A DNA stretch of 55,848 bases from an uncultured Eubacteriales bacterium. Its GTDB lineage: Bacteria; Bacillota; Clostridia; Peptostreptococcales; Anaerovoracaceae. Of this stretch, positions 32,776 through 42,544 are shown piece by piece (the stretch's first letter is position 1; each line of letters begins with the position of its first letter). The position numbers and the translations under genes were made by a program. The notes under the pieces are model-generated. The model did no database searches. It worked only from the letters and a program-made list of their open reading frames with translations, and had not been told where the DNA came from. The stretch spans positions 1 through 55,848 of the forward strand of contig CADADV010000012.1 of assembly GCA_902786815.1 (NCBI GenBank), given 5' to 3'.

Positions 32776-34368
32776 ATGAACGATAATGGCATGATTTATT
32801 TCGCGAAAAAAGGCCCGGAAGAACAGCCGAACGAGAAGATTTATCTGAATCCGGCGATGGCCAACCGGCACGGATTCATCGGCGGCGCGACCGGTACAGG
32901 CAAGTCCGTTACCCTGAAGGTGCTGGCGGAGTCTTTTTCCCAGCTGGGCGTTCCCACATTCTTCTCCGATGTCAAGGGAGACATGGCGGGAATCGCAGTA
33001 CCCGGACAGGACAGCGAGGGCATGCAGAAGCGGCTCGACCGGTTCGATATCCGGGAGCAGTTCCAGTACAGAGGCTTTCCTGTTACGATCTACGATATCT
33101 ACGGCGAAAAGGGCATTCCGCTCAGAACGACTGTCAGCGAGATGGGCCCGCAGCTCATGTCCCAGATCCTGGATCTGAACGACACGCAGACAGACCTGCT
33201 GACGGTAGCTTACAAGATCGCCGATGACCAGCAGCTGCTGCTCATCGACACGAAGGATCTGAAAGCGATGCTGACGTACCTCACAGAACACGCAGCTGAG
33301 TTTGAAACAGACTACGGCCACATGTCAAAAACATCTTTGGCGACCATCATCCGTGCCATCGTGGCGCTGGAAGCAGAGGGCGCAGACAAGTTCTTCGGCG
33401 AGCCCGCCATCAACATCACAGATTTCTTTACGCTGGGTCCTGACGGCAGGGGAATGGTCAACATTCTGGATTCGGAGGCACTGATCAGCAAACCGAAACT
33501 GTATTCGGCATTCATGCTGTATCTTCTCAGCGAACTCTTCGAGATCCTGCCGGAGGTTGGCGATATCGAAAAGCCCAAGATGGTCTTCTTCTTTGACGAA
33601 GCCCACTGCCTCTTCAACAATGCATCCAGACCGCTCCTTGAGAAAATCGAGCAGGTCGTGAAGCTGATCCGTTCCAAGGGGATCGGACTGTTCTTCATCA
33701 CACAGAGCCCGGGCGACATTCCGGCTTCCGTGATGGCGCAGCTGGGCAATAAGATCGAGCACGGTCTCCACGCCTATACGCCGGCAGAGCAGAAGGTCGT
33801 CAAGGCCGCGGCTGATTCGTTCCGGGAAAATCCGGAATTCGATACAGAGGAAGTTCTGAAGAATCTGGGTACCGGAGAGGCTGTTGTTTCTACGCTGGAT
33901 GAGAAGGGAGCACCTTCCGTGGCGGAATACGCCTACATCCTGCCGCCGGAAAGCTCCATGGGAGCGATCACCGATGAGACCAGAGACCATCTGGTCAAGG
34001 AATCGATCCTGTACACCAAGTATTCCGCGGCGGTGGATGCGGACTCCGCCTTTGAGATCCTGACAAGGATGAAGGCGCAGGTCGAAGAAGCCAAGGCGCA
34101 GGAAGCAGCACAGGCGGCACAGCAGGCGCAGGAAGAGAAAGAAGCAAAAGCAGCTGCGAAAGAGGCCGAAAAAGCAGAGAAGAAGAGAGAAAAAGAAGCC
34201 AACAAGATCAAGACCAACGTTGCCAAGACCACAGGCGGTTCCGTAGGAAGGGAAGTCGGCAAGGTCGTGGGCGAGGCGGTCTTCGGCAAGAAAGGCAAAA
34301 CCATATTCGGCAACATAGGTTCGACCATCGGAAGAAATATCATGGGCACTCTCATGAAAGGGAAATAA
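32776..34368 (+). CDS. HerA/DUF853-family ATPase with glycine-zipper tail
   Basis: A 530-residue ATPase of the DUF853 (YjgR, HerA-like) group. The Walker A motif GGATGTGKSVTLKVL is at ~32-46 and Walker B (PKMVFFFDEAHCLF) near 270, followed by RSKGIGLFFITQSPGDIP. Residues ~430-480 form a charged Ala/Glu/Lys coiled coil. The last 50 residues repeat small-residue motifs (GGSVGREVGKVVGEAVFGKKGKTIFGNIG), like a glycine zipper that could insert in or bind a membrane. HerA relatives pump DNA or move along it; the role of DUF853 proteins is unknown. Confidence 0.87.
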   Translation: MNDNGMIYFAKKGPEEQPNEKIYLNPAMANRHGFIGGATGTGKSVTLKVLAESFSQLGVPTFFSDVKGDMAGIAVPGQDSEGMQKRLDRFDIREQFQYRGFPVTIYDIYGEKGIPLRTTVSEMGPQLMSQILDLNDTQTDLLTVAYKIADDQQLLLIDTKDLKAMLTYLTEHAAEFETDYGHMSKTSLATIIRAIVALEAEGADKFFGEPAINITDFFTLGPDGRGMVNILDSEALISKPKLYSAFMLYLLSELFEILPEVGDIEKPKMVFFFDEAHCLFNNASRPLLEKIEQVVKLIRSKGIGLFFITQSPGDIPASVMAQLGNKIEHGLHAYTPAEQKVVKAAADSFRENPEFDTEEVLKNLGTGEAVVSTLDEKGAPSVAEYAYILPPESSMGAITDETRDHLVKESILYTKYSAAVDADSAFEILTRMKAQVEEAKAQEAAQAAQQAQEEKEAKAAAKEAEKAEKKREKEANKIKTNVAKTTGGSVGREVGKVVGEAVFGKKGKTIFGNIGSTIGRNIMGTLMKGK

Positions 34369-34396
34369 ACCAAAGGGTACGGTTGGAACATAGATT

Positions 34397-37027
34397 ATGA
34401 AAGACAGAAGAACAATCATACTGGACGGCGGCATGGGAACGATGCTGCAGGCCAGAGGAATGAAGGCAGGCGAAGACTCGACGGCTTTTGCATTAGCACA
34501 TCCGGATGTGCTCGAAGACGTCGCGCGGCAGTACCTGGAGGCAGGCTCCCAGTTCGTGTACACGCCGACATTCAATCTGACGCGCGAGAAAGTCGCAGGG
34601 CTTGGGGAGACAGTGGAATCTCTGTGCCTGAAGCTTTCTGAGCCGGCGCGCCGGCTCCGCGCGGAATACGCAGAAAAAGGCAGGACCATCCTGATCGGGT
34701 TCGACATGGGGCCGCAGGGGGAACTGGTGGAGCCGCTGGGCAGACTCACCTTCGAGGACGCCTACGATTTCTACGCCCTGCAGGCGAAGGCAGCGGTTGC
34801 CTGCGGTGCGGATGCGGCTGTCATCGAAACCATGACAGACATCTATGATACGAAGGCTGCTGTACTGGCAGTAAAGGAGAACACGGATCTGCCTCTCATG
34901 GTCACGATGTCCTTCGAAGCGAACGGACGGACCTTCCTGGGAACCGGGCTTGAGAACATGGCCATGATCCTGGAGGGACTGGGCGCGGACGCAATCGGCA
35001 TCAACTGCTCGCTGGGTCCGGGACAGATTCTGCCCCTGATCAAAGAACTGATGACATACACGGATCTGCCGGTCATCGCCAAGCCGAACGCGGGACTGCC
35101 GGATCCGGCTACGGGCGCATACGATATCGATGCCGCTGAGTTCATCGAGATCATGAAACAGTATGTGGACGCCGGCGTCGCAATGGTCGGCGGATGCTGC
35201 GGCACAAATCCGGATTACATCCGGGGCATCGCCCGGTACGTTGCGGAGACAGAAGCTGCCGGCGGTGCAGGCAGCGCTTCCGACAGCGGGCAGGAACTGC
35301 AGGAAGGCGTCGGCCTGTATACAGGCGAATACTTCCGCCGCCCAACGGGACCGCTGACAGACGCCATCGAAGCAGCGCACAGACCCCAGGAGTTTACATT
35401 GAACAGCCTCTTCGGAATGGGAAAACCGGAGAAGCCCCTGAAGGTCTGCAGCGGCAGCAAGGTGGTCACGGTCGATCATGTGACGGTCATCGGCGAGCGG
35501 CTCAATCCGACCGGTAAGAAGAAACTCAAGAACGCACTGATCAACAAGGATTTTGATTATATCATCGAGCAGGCTATGAAGCAGATCGAAGCAGGCGCCG
35601 AGATCCTGGATGTGAACGTCGGCGTGCCGGGAATCGATGAGGCGGCGCTCATGCCGCTGGTCGTCAAGAAACTGCAGGCAGTGACCAATCTGCCTTTGCA
35701 GATCGATTCGTCGAATGCTGACGCCATCGAGGCGGCCCTGCGGGTCTACAACGGCAAACCCATCGTGAATTCCGTCAACGGCGACGATGAGGTCATGGAC
35801 CGCATCCTGCCAATCGTGAAGAAGTACGGGGCTGCGGTCATCGGGCTGACGCTGGACAGCAGGGGTATCCCTGCCACCTGTGAGGAGCGCTTCGAGATCG
35901 CCCAGCGCATTGTAAGCCGTGCAGAGGAATACGGCATCCCGCGTGAAAACGTGATCATCGACTGCCTGACCTTGACCGCATCTGCCCAACAGAAAGAAGT
36001 GGACGAGACGCTCAAGACTGTCCGCATGGTCAAAGAAAGACTGGGCCTGGCGACGGCGCTCGGCGTTTCCAATGTCAGCTTCGGACTGCCGCTGCGGCCG
36101 GTGGTCAACCGCACATTCATGACCATGGCTCTGGAAAACGGCCTGGACCTGCCGATCATCAACCCCAATGATGAAGATATGATGGCTTCCATCTACGCCT
36201 TCAACGTTCTCAAGAACAGGGACGAAGGCGCTGCGGCCTACATCGAACGGTACAAGGACGCATCCGCGAAGAAGACCATAGAGAAGTCCGGAAATGCCGG
36301 GAGCACGCCTGCTGCCGGCGCGCAGCAGGAAGCAGGCAGCGGGGAAGCCGCTGTAGCCCACGCCATTGAGAACGGCCTGGAGGGAGAAGCCGCAAAAGCA
36401 ATCGAAGCTCTGCTGAAGATCAAAGACCCCCTCGACATCGTGAATCAGGATCTGATTCCTGCGCTCGACCGGGTCGGGAAAGGATTCGAACGGGGAGAAG
36501 TCTTCCTGCCGTCCATGCTGCAGTCGGCGCAGGCCGCGCAGGTGGGCTTCGATGTGATCAAGAAGGCCATGGATGAAGCGGGCGTCAGAGGCGAGAACGC
36601 AGGCGACGTGATCATCGCAACCGTCAAGGGCGACATCCACGATATCGGCAAGAATATCGTCAAAGTCATCATGGAGAATTACGGGTTCAACATGATCGAC
36701 CTGGGACGGGACGTGCCGCCGGAAGATGTGGTCGACAACGTCCGGACCAAGGGAATCCGGCTGGTGGGTCTGTCGGCCCTCATGACGACCACGCTGGCCA
36801 GCATGGAGGAGACCATCAAGGCCATCAAGGCAGAGGATCCGACCGTGAAGGTCATGGTAGGCGGAGCGGTCCTGACGGAAGACTACGCATACCAGATGGG
36901 AGCGGATTTCTACTGCAGCGACGCCATGAAATCCGTCGAAGCGGCGCAGAATGTTTTTGCAGAACTGCTGCGCGAAGGAAATGAGACAGAAAAAAAGAAT
37001 TTGACACCTGAAAGGGAGGAAAGATAG
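34397..37027 (+). CDS. metH: Cobalamin-dependent methionine synthase lacking the reactivation domain
   Basis: MetH moves a methyl group from methyl-tetrahydrofolate through cobalamin to homocysteine. The 876-residue protein has three parts in order. First is the zinc-dependent homocysteine domain (DGGMGTMLQ; zinc cysteines in INCSLG and GGCCGTNP). Second is a pterin-binding barrel (VIGERLNPTGKKKLKNALINKDF). Third is the cobalamin cap and Rossmann domain (GDIHDIGKNIVKVIMENYGFNMIDLG, with His as lower ligand). The S-adenosylmethionine reactivation domain of full-length MetH is missing, as is common in Clostridia, so a separate activase is expected. A low-complexity linker (GNAGSTPAAGAQQEAGSGEAA) separates the second and third parts. 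Confidence 0.93.
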   Translation: MKDRRTIILDGGMGTMLQARGMKAGEDSTAFALAHPDVLEDVARQYLEAGSQFVYTPTFNLTREKVAGLGETVESLCLKLSEPARRLRAEYAEKGRTILIGFDMGPQGELVEPLGRLTFEDAYDFYALQAKAAVACGADAAVIETMTDIYDTKAAVLAVKENTDLPLMVTMSFEANGRTFLGTGLENMAMILEGLGADAIGINCSLGPGQILPLIKELMTYTDLPVIAKPNAGLPDPATGAYDIDAAEFIEIMKQYVDAGVAMVGGCCGTNPDYIRGIARYVAETEAAGGAGSASDSGQELQEGVGLYTGEYFRRPTGPLTDAIEAAHRPQEFTLNSLFGMGKPEKPLKVCSGSKVVTVDHVTVIGERLNPTGKKKLKNALINKDFDYIIEQAMKQIEAGAEILDVNVGVPGIDEAALMPLVVKKLQAVTNLPLQIDSSNADAIEAALRVYNGKPIVNSVNGDDEVMDRILPIVKKYGAAVIGLTLDSRGIPATCEERFEIAQRIVSRAEEYGIPRENVIIDCLTLTASAQQKEVDETLKTVRMVKERLGLATALGVSNVSFGLPLRPVVNRTFMTMALENGLDLPIINPNDEDMMASIYAFNVLKNRDEGAAAYIERYKDASAKKTIEKSGNAGSTPAAGAQQEAGSGEAAVAHAIENGLEGEAAKAIEALLKIKDPLDIVNQDLIPALDRVGKGFERGEVFLPSMLQSAQAAQVGFDVIKKAMDEAGVRGENAGDVIIATVKGDIHDIGKNIVKVIMENYGFNMIDLGRDVPPEDVVDNVRTKGIRLVGLSALMTTTLASMEETIKAIKAEDPTVKVMVGGAVLTEDYAYQMGADFYCSDAMKSVEAAQNVFAELLREGNETEKKNLTPEREER

Positions 37028-37429
37028 ATGTTCAACGGAAGATACGGAATCGACGAGCTGGGCAGATTCATGCTCATCGTGGCAGGAATACTTGTAGTGC
37101 TGCGGCTGTTTGTCAATGTGCACGCATTGTCAGTGGCGGCAGTCATCCTGCTTATACTGGTCTACAGCAGGGCGTTCTCGAGATACTTCGATAAGAGAAG
37201 AGCGGAGAACATGAAGTTCCTGGAGATGAAGGCCAAATTCACAGGCGGAAAGCAGGGCGGCTTCAGCCGGCCGGGCGGCAGCGCAGGATTCGGCCCCAAA
37301 CCGAAGAACGACGGCAAGCGCGTTCTGATCTGCCCGTACTGCAAGGAAAAACTGAGAGTTCCGGTCGGAGCAGGAACGATCAAGATCAACTGCCCGCACT
37401 GCCACAGGCAGTTTGAGGAGACGGTGTAG
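37028..37429 (+). CDS. Small membrane protein with C-terminal zinc ribbon
   Basis: A 133-residue protein whose ATG directly follows the metH stop. One or two hydrophobic segments lie at ~12-45 (FMLIVAGILVVLRLF and ALSVAAVILLILVYSRAF). A basic Gly-rich linker follows, then a zinc ribbon at ~100-128 (LICPYCKEKLRVPVGAGTIKINCPHCHRQF), of the type often found in prokaryotic zinc-ribbon proteins. Its role is unknown; the contact with metH suggests co-translation only. Confidence 0.8.
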   Translation: MFNGRYGIDELGRFMLIVAGILVVLRLFVNVHALSVAAVILLILVYSRAFSRYFDKRRAENMKFLEMKAKFTGGKQGGFSRPGGSAGFGPKPKNDGKRVLICPYCKEKLRVPVGAGTIKINCPHCHRQFEETV

Positions 37430-37498
37430 CCGCCTCACAACAGTCGTTAAACAATATCATTATATAAAGCCGAAGACATTCAGTCGAAAGGAGAGCAC

Positions 37499-38935
37499 AT
37501 GTTTCATTCAGTAGCAGAAGTACAGAAGTACATCAAAGAGCACGATGTCAAGATGGTCGACTTCAAGATGGTCGACCTGGAAGGAAGATGGAGACACCTG
37601 TCCATCCCCGTGGAAAGATTTACAGAAAGCACGATGGTTGACGGCATCGGATTCGACGGATCCAACTACGGATACGCGCCAATCGAAAAATCAGATATGG
37701 TATTCATACCGAATCTGAAGACAGCAATCTTTGACAAGTTCGCGGAGATCCCGACCATCACCATGATGGGCGATGTGTTTGTCATCGATGAGCCGGAGAA
37801 CAGACCCTTTGATCAATATCCGAGAAACGTGGCGCTGGCAGCCGAAAAGTACATGAGGGATCAGGATATCGCCGACCAGATGATCGTCGGTCCGGAATTC
37901 GAATTTTATCTTTTCGACAGGGTGGCTTATCAGGTCAGGGAAGAGTCCGTGTTCTGTGAGGTCGACACCAAGCAGGCAGAATGGAACTCAGCAATGGAGG
38001 ACGATATCAGAAACAAGGGCTATCAGGTGGGACGCAAAAAAGGCTACCACGCTGACATCCCGCAGGATATCACATACAACTCAAGAGCCAAGATGTGCAT
38101 GACCATGGAAGACTGGGGCATCAAGGTCAAGTACCATCACCACGAAGTCGGCGGCCCGGGCCAGGTCGAAATCGAAGTAGAACTGGACGACATGGTCGAA
38201 ATGGCGGACGCAGTCATGGCGACGAAGTACATCGTCAAGAACACTGCAGTAGAGGACGACAGAACAGCGACGTTCCTGCCGAAGCCGATCTATGATGAGG
38301 CGGGATCAGGTCTGCACGTCCACATGCACCTGTTCAAGGACGGCAAGCCCCTGTTCTATGATAAGAACGGCTACTCCGGATTGTCGGAGCTGGCGCTGTG
38401 CTTCATGGGCGGGATCCTGAAGCATGCACCAAGCCTTTGCGCTTTTACAAATCCGTCCACAAATTCCTACAAGAGACTGGTGCCGGGATTTGAAGCGCCG
38501 GTCACGATTGGTTTTGCGACAGCCAACAGAAGCTCCGTCATCAGAATCCCTGCATACGCCAAGTCGCCGGAAAACAAGCGCTTTGAACTGCGGAATCCGG
38601 ACGGAACAGCAAATCCTTACTACGCCTTTGCAGCGATTCTCATGGCCGGCATCGACGGCGTCAAGAACAAGATCAACGCGATGGACGGCGGCTGGGGTCC
38701 GTACGACTTCAACCTCTATGACATGACAGAAGAGCAGAAGAGGGAAGTCAAGGCACTGCCGAGGAGCCTGATGGACGCCCTTGACGCGCTGCGTGACGAC
38801 CACGATTATCTGACCGCAGGCGGCGTGTTCCCGGAGGAACTGATCGACCTGTGGATCGAAAAGAAAAAGGCTGACTATCAGAAAGTGCACTCGATTCCGC
38901 ACCCTGCGGAGTTCTCGCTGTACTACGACCTGTAA
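37499..38935 (+). CDS. glnA: Glutamine synthetase, type I
   Basis: GlnA makes glutamine from glutamate, ammonia and ATP. The 478-residue protein has the type I signatures: FDGSNYGYAPIEKSDM (like GSSI), VGPEFEFYLFD, HHHEVGGPGQVEIE with metal ligands, LHVHMHLFKDG and NPSTNSYKRLVPGFEAPV. It is longer than the ~444-residue Gram-positive form, with an insertion around ~155-185 (EWNSAMEDDIRNKGYQVGRKKG). Near the end NLYDMTEEQK matches the position of the adenylylated tyrosine of the enteric enzyme. TATAAA precedes it by about 30 bases and AAAGGAGAG is the ribosome site. Confidence 0.95.
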   Translation: MFHSVAEVQKYIKEHDVKMVDFKMVDLEGRWRHLSIPVERFTESTMVDGIGFDGSNYGYAPIEKSDMVFIPNLKTAIFDKFAEIPTITMMGDVFVIDEPENRPFDQYPRNVALAAEKYMRDQDIADQMIVGPEFEFYLFDRVAYQVREESVFCEVDTKQAEWNSAMEDDIRNKGYQVGRKKGYHADIPQDITYNSRAKMCMTMEDWGIKVKYHHHEVGGPGQVEIEVELDDMVEMADAVMATKYIVKNTAVEDDRTATFLPKPIYDEAGSGLHVHMHLFKDGKPLFYDKNGYSGLSELALCFMGGILKHAPSLCAFTNPSTNSYKRLVPGFEAPVTIGFATANRSSVIRIPAYAKSPENKRFELRNPDGTANPYYAFAAILMAGIDGVKNKINAMDGGWGPYDFNLYDMTEEQKREVKALPRSLMDALDALRDDHDYLTAGGVFPEELIDLWIEKKKADYQKVHSIPHPAEFSLYYDL

Positions 38936-38975
38936 AGAGACCGACTGGAACAATTCGACGGAAGATAAACAATAA

Positions 38976-40235
38976 ATGGGGAAAATACTCAATAGCGGAT
39001 ACGGGGCGATCTTCGGGACCTACTGGATCATCTACGCAGTGGTCAGCAGCTTCGCCTCCGTGTTCATGCTGGCAAAAGGATATACAAATTCACAGATCGG
39101 GATCACGCTGGCAGCAGCCAATGTGCTGGCGGTCGTCATGCAGCCTCTGATCGCGGACTTCGTGGACCGGTCGAAACGATTGGATGTCATCGGCACGACG
39201 ACGATCATGACTGTGTGCATGATGATCTTTACGATCGGCATGCTCACATTCAAAGGCGGAAGTCTGGGACTCTGCGTGGTGTTCGTGCTGCTCATCGCGT
39301 TTCACACGGTGCTGCAGCCGCTGTTCAATTCACTGGCGTTCAGGCTGGAGGAGGCCGGGGTGTCCATCAATTTCGGCATCGCCCGGTCCGTCGGTTCTCT
39401 GGCGTACTCGATTTTCTGCGCGGTGTTCGGCACGATCGTGGATCATCTGGGCATCAACGTCATGCCTGCTGCAAGTGAACTGTCCTGTTTGCTGCTGATC
39501 GCGAGCCTTGCCTTTACCGGATACTATTTCCGCAAAGGCAAAGCATTGCAGGGGAAGGCAAAGAATACTGAACCGGTCGCTGTCGGAAAGCAGGAAGACG
39601 GGCACACTGCAGAAGGGACTGCGGAAGAGATCGAAAAAGAGATCGAAGAAGAGATCAATCTGGTCCAGTTCATTCGGAGGAACAAGATGTTCTTCATCAT
39701 GAATCTGGGTGTGCTTGGGCTTTTCTTCAGCAACGCTGTGCTCAACAACTACATGGCGCAGATCTGCACCGGCGTCGGCGGTACGACGGAAGACATGGGC
39801 CGGATCCTGGGCGTGATGGCGTTCCTGGAGATCCCGACGATGGTGTTTTTTAAGCAGCTGCGCGGTCGTTTTTCCTGCCAGTTTCTGCTGAAAGTGGCGG
39901 CCATTGGATTTACGGTGAAGATCGCCATCTGCTGGATCGCGAATTCCGTAGTGCTGCTTTACATCGGGCAGCTTTTCCAGCCGGTGTCCTTCGCTCTGTT
40001 CCTGCCCGGGATGGTGTACTTCTCTGATGAGATGATGAGCAGAGGGGAAGCGGTCAAAGGGCAGGCGCTGTATACGACCATGATCACGATCACGACCATT
40101 TTCGCTACACTTTTGGGAGGCGTGATCCTGGATGGGAGCGGACCGAAGATGCTCACCTTCGTTTCGACGCTGCTTTCTGCAGCCGGGGCGTTGGTCGTCA
40201 TCCTCGCAGTTGATAAAGTCAAAAGCAATAAGTGA
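38976..40235 (+). CDS. Major facilitator transporter, LacY/NHS-like group
   Basis: A 419-residue protein with about twelve hydrophobic segments. The opening GAIFGTYWIIYAVVSSFASVFMLAKGYTNSQIGITLAAANVLAVVMQPLIADFVDR resembles the MFS_1_like group that includes sugar and nucleoside proton symporters. A charged central loop (AEGTAEEIEKEIEEEINLVQF) joins the two six-helix halves. The substrate is unknown. The spacing to glnA (40 bases) and to the sirtuin gene (24 bases) allows co-transcription. Confidence 0.85.
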   Translation: MGKILNSGYGAIFGTYWIIYAVVSSFASVFMLAKGYTNSQIGITLAAANVLAVVMQPLIADFVDRSKRLDVIGTTTIMTVCMMIFTIGMLTFKGGSLGLCVVFVLLIAFHTVLQPLFNSLAFRLEEAGVSINFGIARSVGSLAYSIFCAVFGTIVDHLGINVMPAASELSCLLLIASLAFTGYYFRKGKALQGKAKNTEPVAVGKQEDGHTAEGTAEEIEKEIEEEINLVQFIRRNKMFFIMNLGVLGLFFSNAVLNNYMAQICTGVGGTTEDMGRILGVMAFLEIPTMVFFKQLRGRFSCQFLLKVAAIGFTVKIAICWIANSVVLLYIGQLFQPVSFALFLPGMVYFSDEMMSRGEAVKGQALYTTMITITTIFATLLGGVILDGSGPKMLTFVSTLLSAAGALVVILAVDKVKSNK

Positions 40236-40259
40236 TTTCAGATCAGAAGGAGGTTCCAT

Positions 40260-41000
40260 ATGTACGAAGAACTTACAGAAATACTGAGGAACAGCGACAA
40301 CATCGTTTTCTTCGGCGGCGCAGGGGTTTCCACGGAGAGCAATATTCCGGACTTCCGCTCCGAAGCGGGGCTCTACAGCGCCCAGTCAAATTACGGAATG
40401 TCACCGGAGCAGATGCTCTCCCACAGTTTCTTCATGAGAGATACGCAGACATTCTTTGACTACTATAAAAACAATCTGATCTATACAGATGCCGAGCCGA
40501 ATGACGCCCACAAGGCACTGGCGAAGCTGGAGGAAATGGGCAAGCTCAAGGCAGTCGTGACGCAGAACATCGACGGGCTTCACCAGAAGGCCGGAAGCAA
40601 AACCGTCTATGAACTGCATGGATCAGTCCTAAGGAACAGCTGCATGAAGTGCGGCGCGCCATTTGACCTTGACTATGTGATGGATCCGGCACATTGTGAC
40701 GGCCTGATTCCGAAGTGCGATAAGTGCGGCGGGATCATCAAGCCGGATGTTGTCCTCTATGAGGAAGCGCTGGATGAATACCAGATCAGCAGGGCAGTAG
40801 ATGCCATCAGGAATGCCGATGTGCTGATCATCGGCGGGACATCACTCGTTGTTTATCCTGCTGCGGGCTTCGTGAATTACTTCAGAGGAAGCAAACTGGT
40901 GCTGATCAACAAGAGCAGCACATCCTTCGACAACCGGGCGGATCTTGTGATCCACGATCCTATCGGGAAGGTCATGAAAGGCGCACTGGATGGACTCTAA
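40260..41000 (+). CDS. cobB: NAD-dependent protein deacylase, sirtuin family
   Basis: Sirtuins remove acyl groups from lysine using NAD. The 246-residue protein has FFGGAGVSTESNIPDFRSEAGLY, the catalytic histidine region TQNIDGLHQKAGSKTVYELHGS, four zinc cysteines (CMKC...CDKC) and GTSLVVYPAAGFVNYF. GGAGG lies 7 bases before the ATG. Its last 11 bases overlap terC, so the two are translationally coupled. Confidence 0.94.
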   Translation: MYEELTEILRNSDNIVFFGGAGVSTESNIPDFRSEAGLYSAQSNYGMSPEQMLSHSFFMRDTQTFFDYYKNNLIYTDAEPNDAHKALAKLEEMGKLKAVVTQNIDGLHQKAGSKTVYELHGSVLRNSCMKCGAPFDLDYVMDPAHCDGLIPKCDKCGGIIKPDVVLYEEALDEYQISRAVDAIRNADVLIIGGTSLVVYPAAGFVNYFRGSKLVLINKSSTSFDNRADLVIHDPIGKVMKGALDGL

Positions 41001-41943
41001 AGTCTGGAAAGCCATATGGCAGTATAAGTGGCTGTACTTCTGGGTCCTGATGGCCTGTGCTTTTGGTGTGGTGATCTACATCTGGCAGGGTGCGTCTCAG
41101 GCAATCGACTATTTCAGCGGTTACCTGATCGAGCTGAGTCTGTCCGTGGACAATCTGTTCGTGTTCCTGCTGATTTTCATCAGTTTCGGAATCAGGGAGC
41201 ACGCTCAGCACAAGGTGCTCAACTACGGAATCGCCGGAACCATCGTGCTCCGGTTTCTGTTCATTTTTGTCGGACTCTCGCTCATCAACCACTTTGAATG
41301 GCTGCTGTGGCTGTTCGGGGCATTGCTTGTGTTCAGCGGAATCAGGATGTTCAAGGAGGATGATGAGGAGGATGATCCCCGGGACGGCGTTCTCTATAAG
41401 ATCATCGCCAAATTCCTGCCCATGAGCGCGGACTTTGAAGGAGAGAAATTCCTCATCAAGAACGACGGCGCAAATTACGACAAGTCAAGCCTGCTGTCAA
41501 AGAGGGCGAAAACCCTTTGTACGCCGCTCACTGTGGTCATGGTGCTTTTGCTGTTTTCGGACATCATATTTGCCATTGACTCGGTTCCGGCGGTCATCTC
41601 TATGACCCGGGACCTGTTCATTGTATATACGTCAAACATGTTCGCAGTCATGGGCCTGCGGCAGATGTTCTTCGTGCTGGAACATATGCATGAGCGGTTC
41701 CAGTACGTCAAGTACGGCGTCGCGGTGATCCTGATATTTACAGGCGTGAAGATGCTGCTGGATATCGTTGATATCCACATCCACAACCTGATTTCCATTG
41801 CTGTCATTCTGGTCTTGCTGGTTGCCAGCATCATCGCATCTGTGATCGTGACCAGGCGCGAGGCGGCGAAAGACAAGGCGGACAGATTGGAGAAGAAAAA
41901 AGAAATCGAAGAAGCATTCGAAGAAGCTGAGGAGAAACAGTAA
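40990..41943 (+). CDS. TerC-family membrane protein, probable manganese exporter
   Basis: TerC proteins (Alx, MeeF/MeeY, YkoY relatives) export manganese or help load metal into secreted proteins. The 317-residue protein has about eight hydrophobic segments. The family acid-rich motifs are visible: ELSLSVDNLFVFLLIF in the first repeat and DIIFAIDSVPAVIS in the second. A charged C-terminal coil ends in EEAFEEAEEKQ. mntP, a manganese efflux gene, follows 13 bases later, which supports manganese as the substrate. No yybP-ykoY manganese riboswitch is seen, as the gene overlaps the sirtuin gene. Confidence 0.92.
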   Translation: MDSKVWKAIWQYKWLYFWVLMACAFGVVIYIWQGASQAIDYFSGYLIELSLSVDNLFVFLLIFISFGIREHAQHKVLNYGIAGTIVLRFLFIFVGLSLINHFEWLLWLFGALLVFSGIRMFKEDDEEDDPRDGVLYKIIAKFLPMSADFEGEKFLIKNDGANYDKSSLLSKRAKTLCTPLTVVMVLLLFSDIIFAIDSVPAVISMTRDLFIVYTSNMFAVMGLRQMFFVLEHMHERFQYVKYGVAVILIFTGVKMLLDIVDIHIHNLISIAVILVLLVASIIASVIVTRREAAKDKADRLEKKKEIEEAFEEAEEKQ

Positions 41944-41956
41944 CGGAGAAGAGGTC

Positions 41957-42544
41957 ATGAACTGGAGCATCATCTTCTTTTTCAACAGCATACTTCTGGG
42001 CGTGGGGTTGGCCATGGACGCTTTCAGTGTGTCTATAGCCAACGGCCTCACGGAACCGGGCATGCGGAAGCGGAAGCGTCGGATCATCGCCGGGACTTTC
42101 GGGTTCTTTCAGTTCTTCATGCCGATGGCAGGCTGGGTGTGCGTACACTTCATTGCGGAGCGTTTCGAGATGTTCCAGAAGGCGGTGCCGTGGATCGCGC
42201 TGGTTTTGCTCCTGTTCATCGGCGGCAAGATGCTGATCGAAGGGATCCGCAATCGTCAGGAAGAAGAGGTCCAGACGGTGCGTCTTTCCGGACCGGCTCT
42301 CCTGGTGCAGGGGATCGCCACATCGATCGACGCGCTGTCGGTTGGTTTTGCGATATCGTCCTACGGATGGCTGCAGGCTGCGGTCTGCGCGCTGATTATT
42401 GGCGTTGTCACCTATTTCATCAGCAGGATCGGCCTGCAGCTGGGAAAGAAAGCAGGCGAGAAATTATCCGGCAGGGCGGAGATCCTCGGAGGATGCATTC
42501 TCATATTCATTGGAATCGAAATATTCATCAGAGGAGTACTGTAG
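41957..42544 (+). CDS. mntP: Manganese efflux pump MntP
   Basis: MntP expels Mn2+. The 195-residue protein has six hydrophobic segments in two repeats with the conserved aspartates in GLAMDAFSVSIANGL and GIATSIDALSVGFAI. AGAAGAGG precedes the ATG. With terC just upstream it forms a two-exporter unit. The next gene starts at the base after its stop. Confidence 0.93.
   Translation: MNWSIIFFFNSILLGVGLAMDAFSVSIANGLTEPGMRKRKRRIIAGTFGFFQFFMPMAGWVCVHFIAERFEMFQKAVPWIALVLLLFIGGKMLIEGIRNRQEEEVQTVRLSGPALLVQGIATSIDALSVGFAISSYGWLQAAVCALIIGVVTYFISRIGLQLGKKAGEKLSGRAEILGGCILIFIGIEIFIRGVL

Noticed and set aside
34493-37123. An 876-codon open frame on the minus strand opposite metH
   Set aside because: It mirrors metH and has His/Asp-rich composition typical of an antisense frame. 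No recognisable domain.
40940-41000. yybP-ykoY manganese riboswitch before terC
   Set aside because: terC begins inside the sirtuin coding sequence, with no room for a leader.
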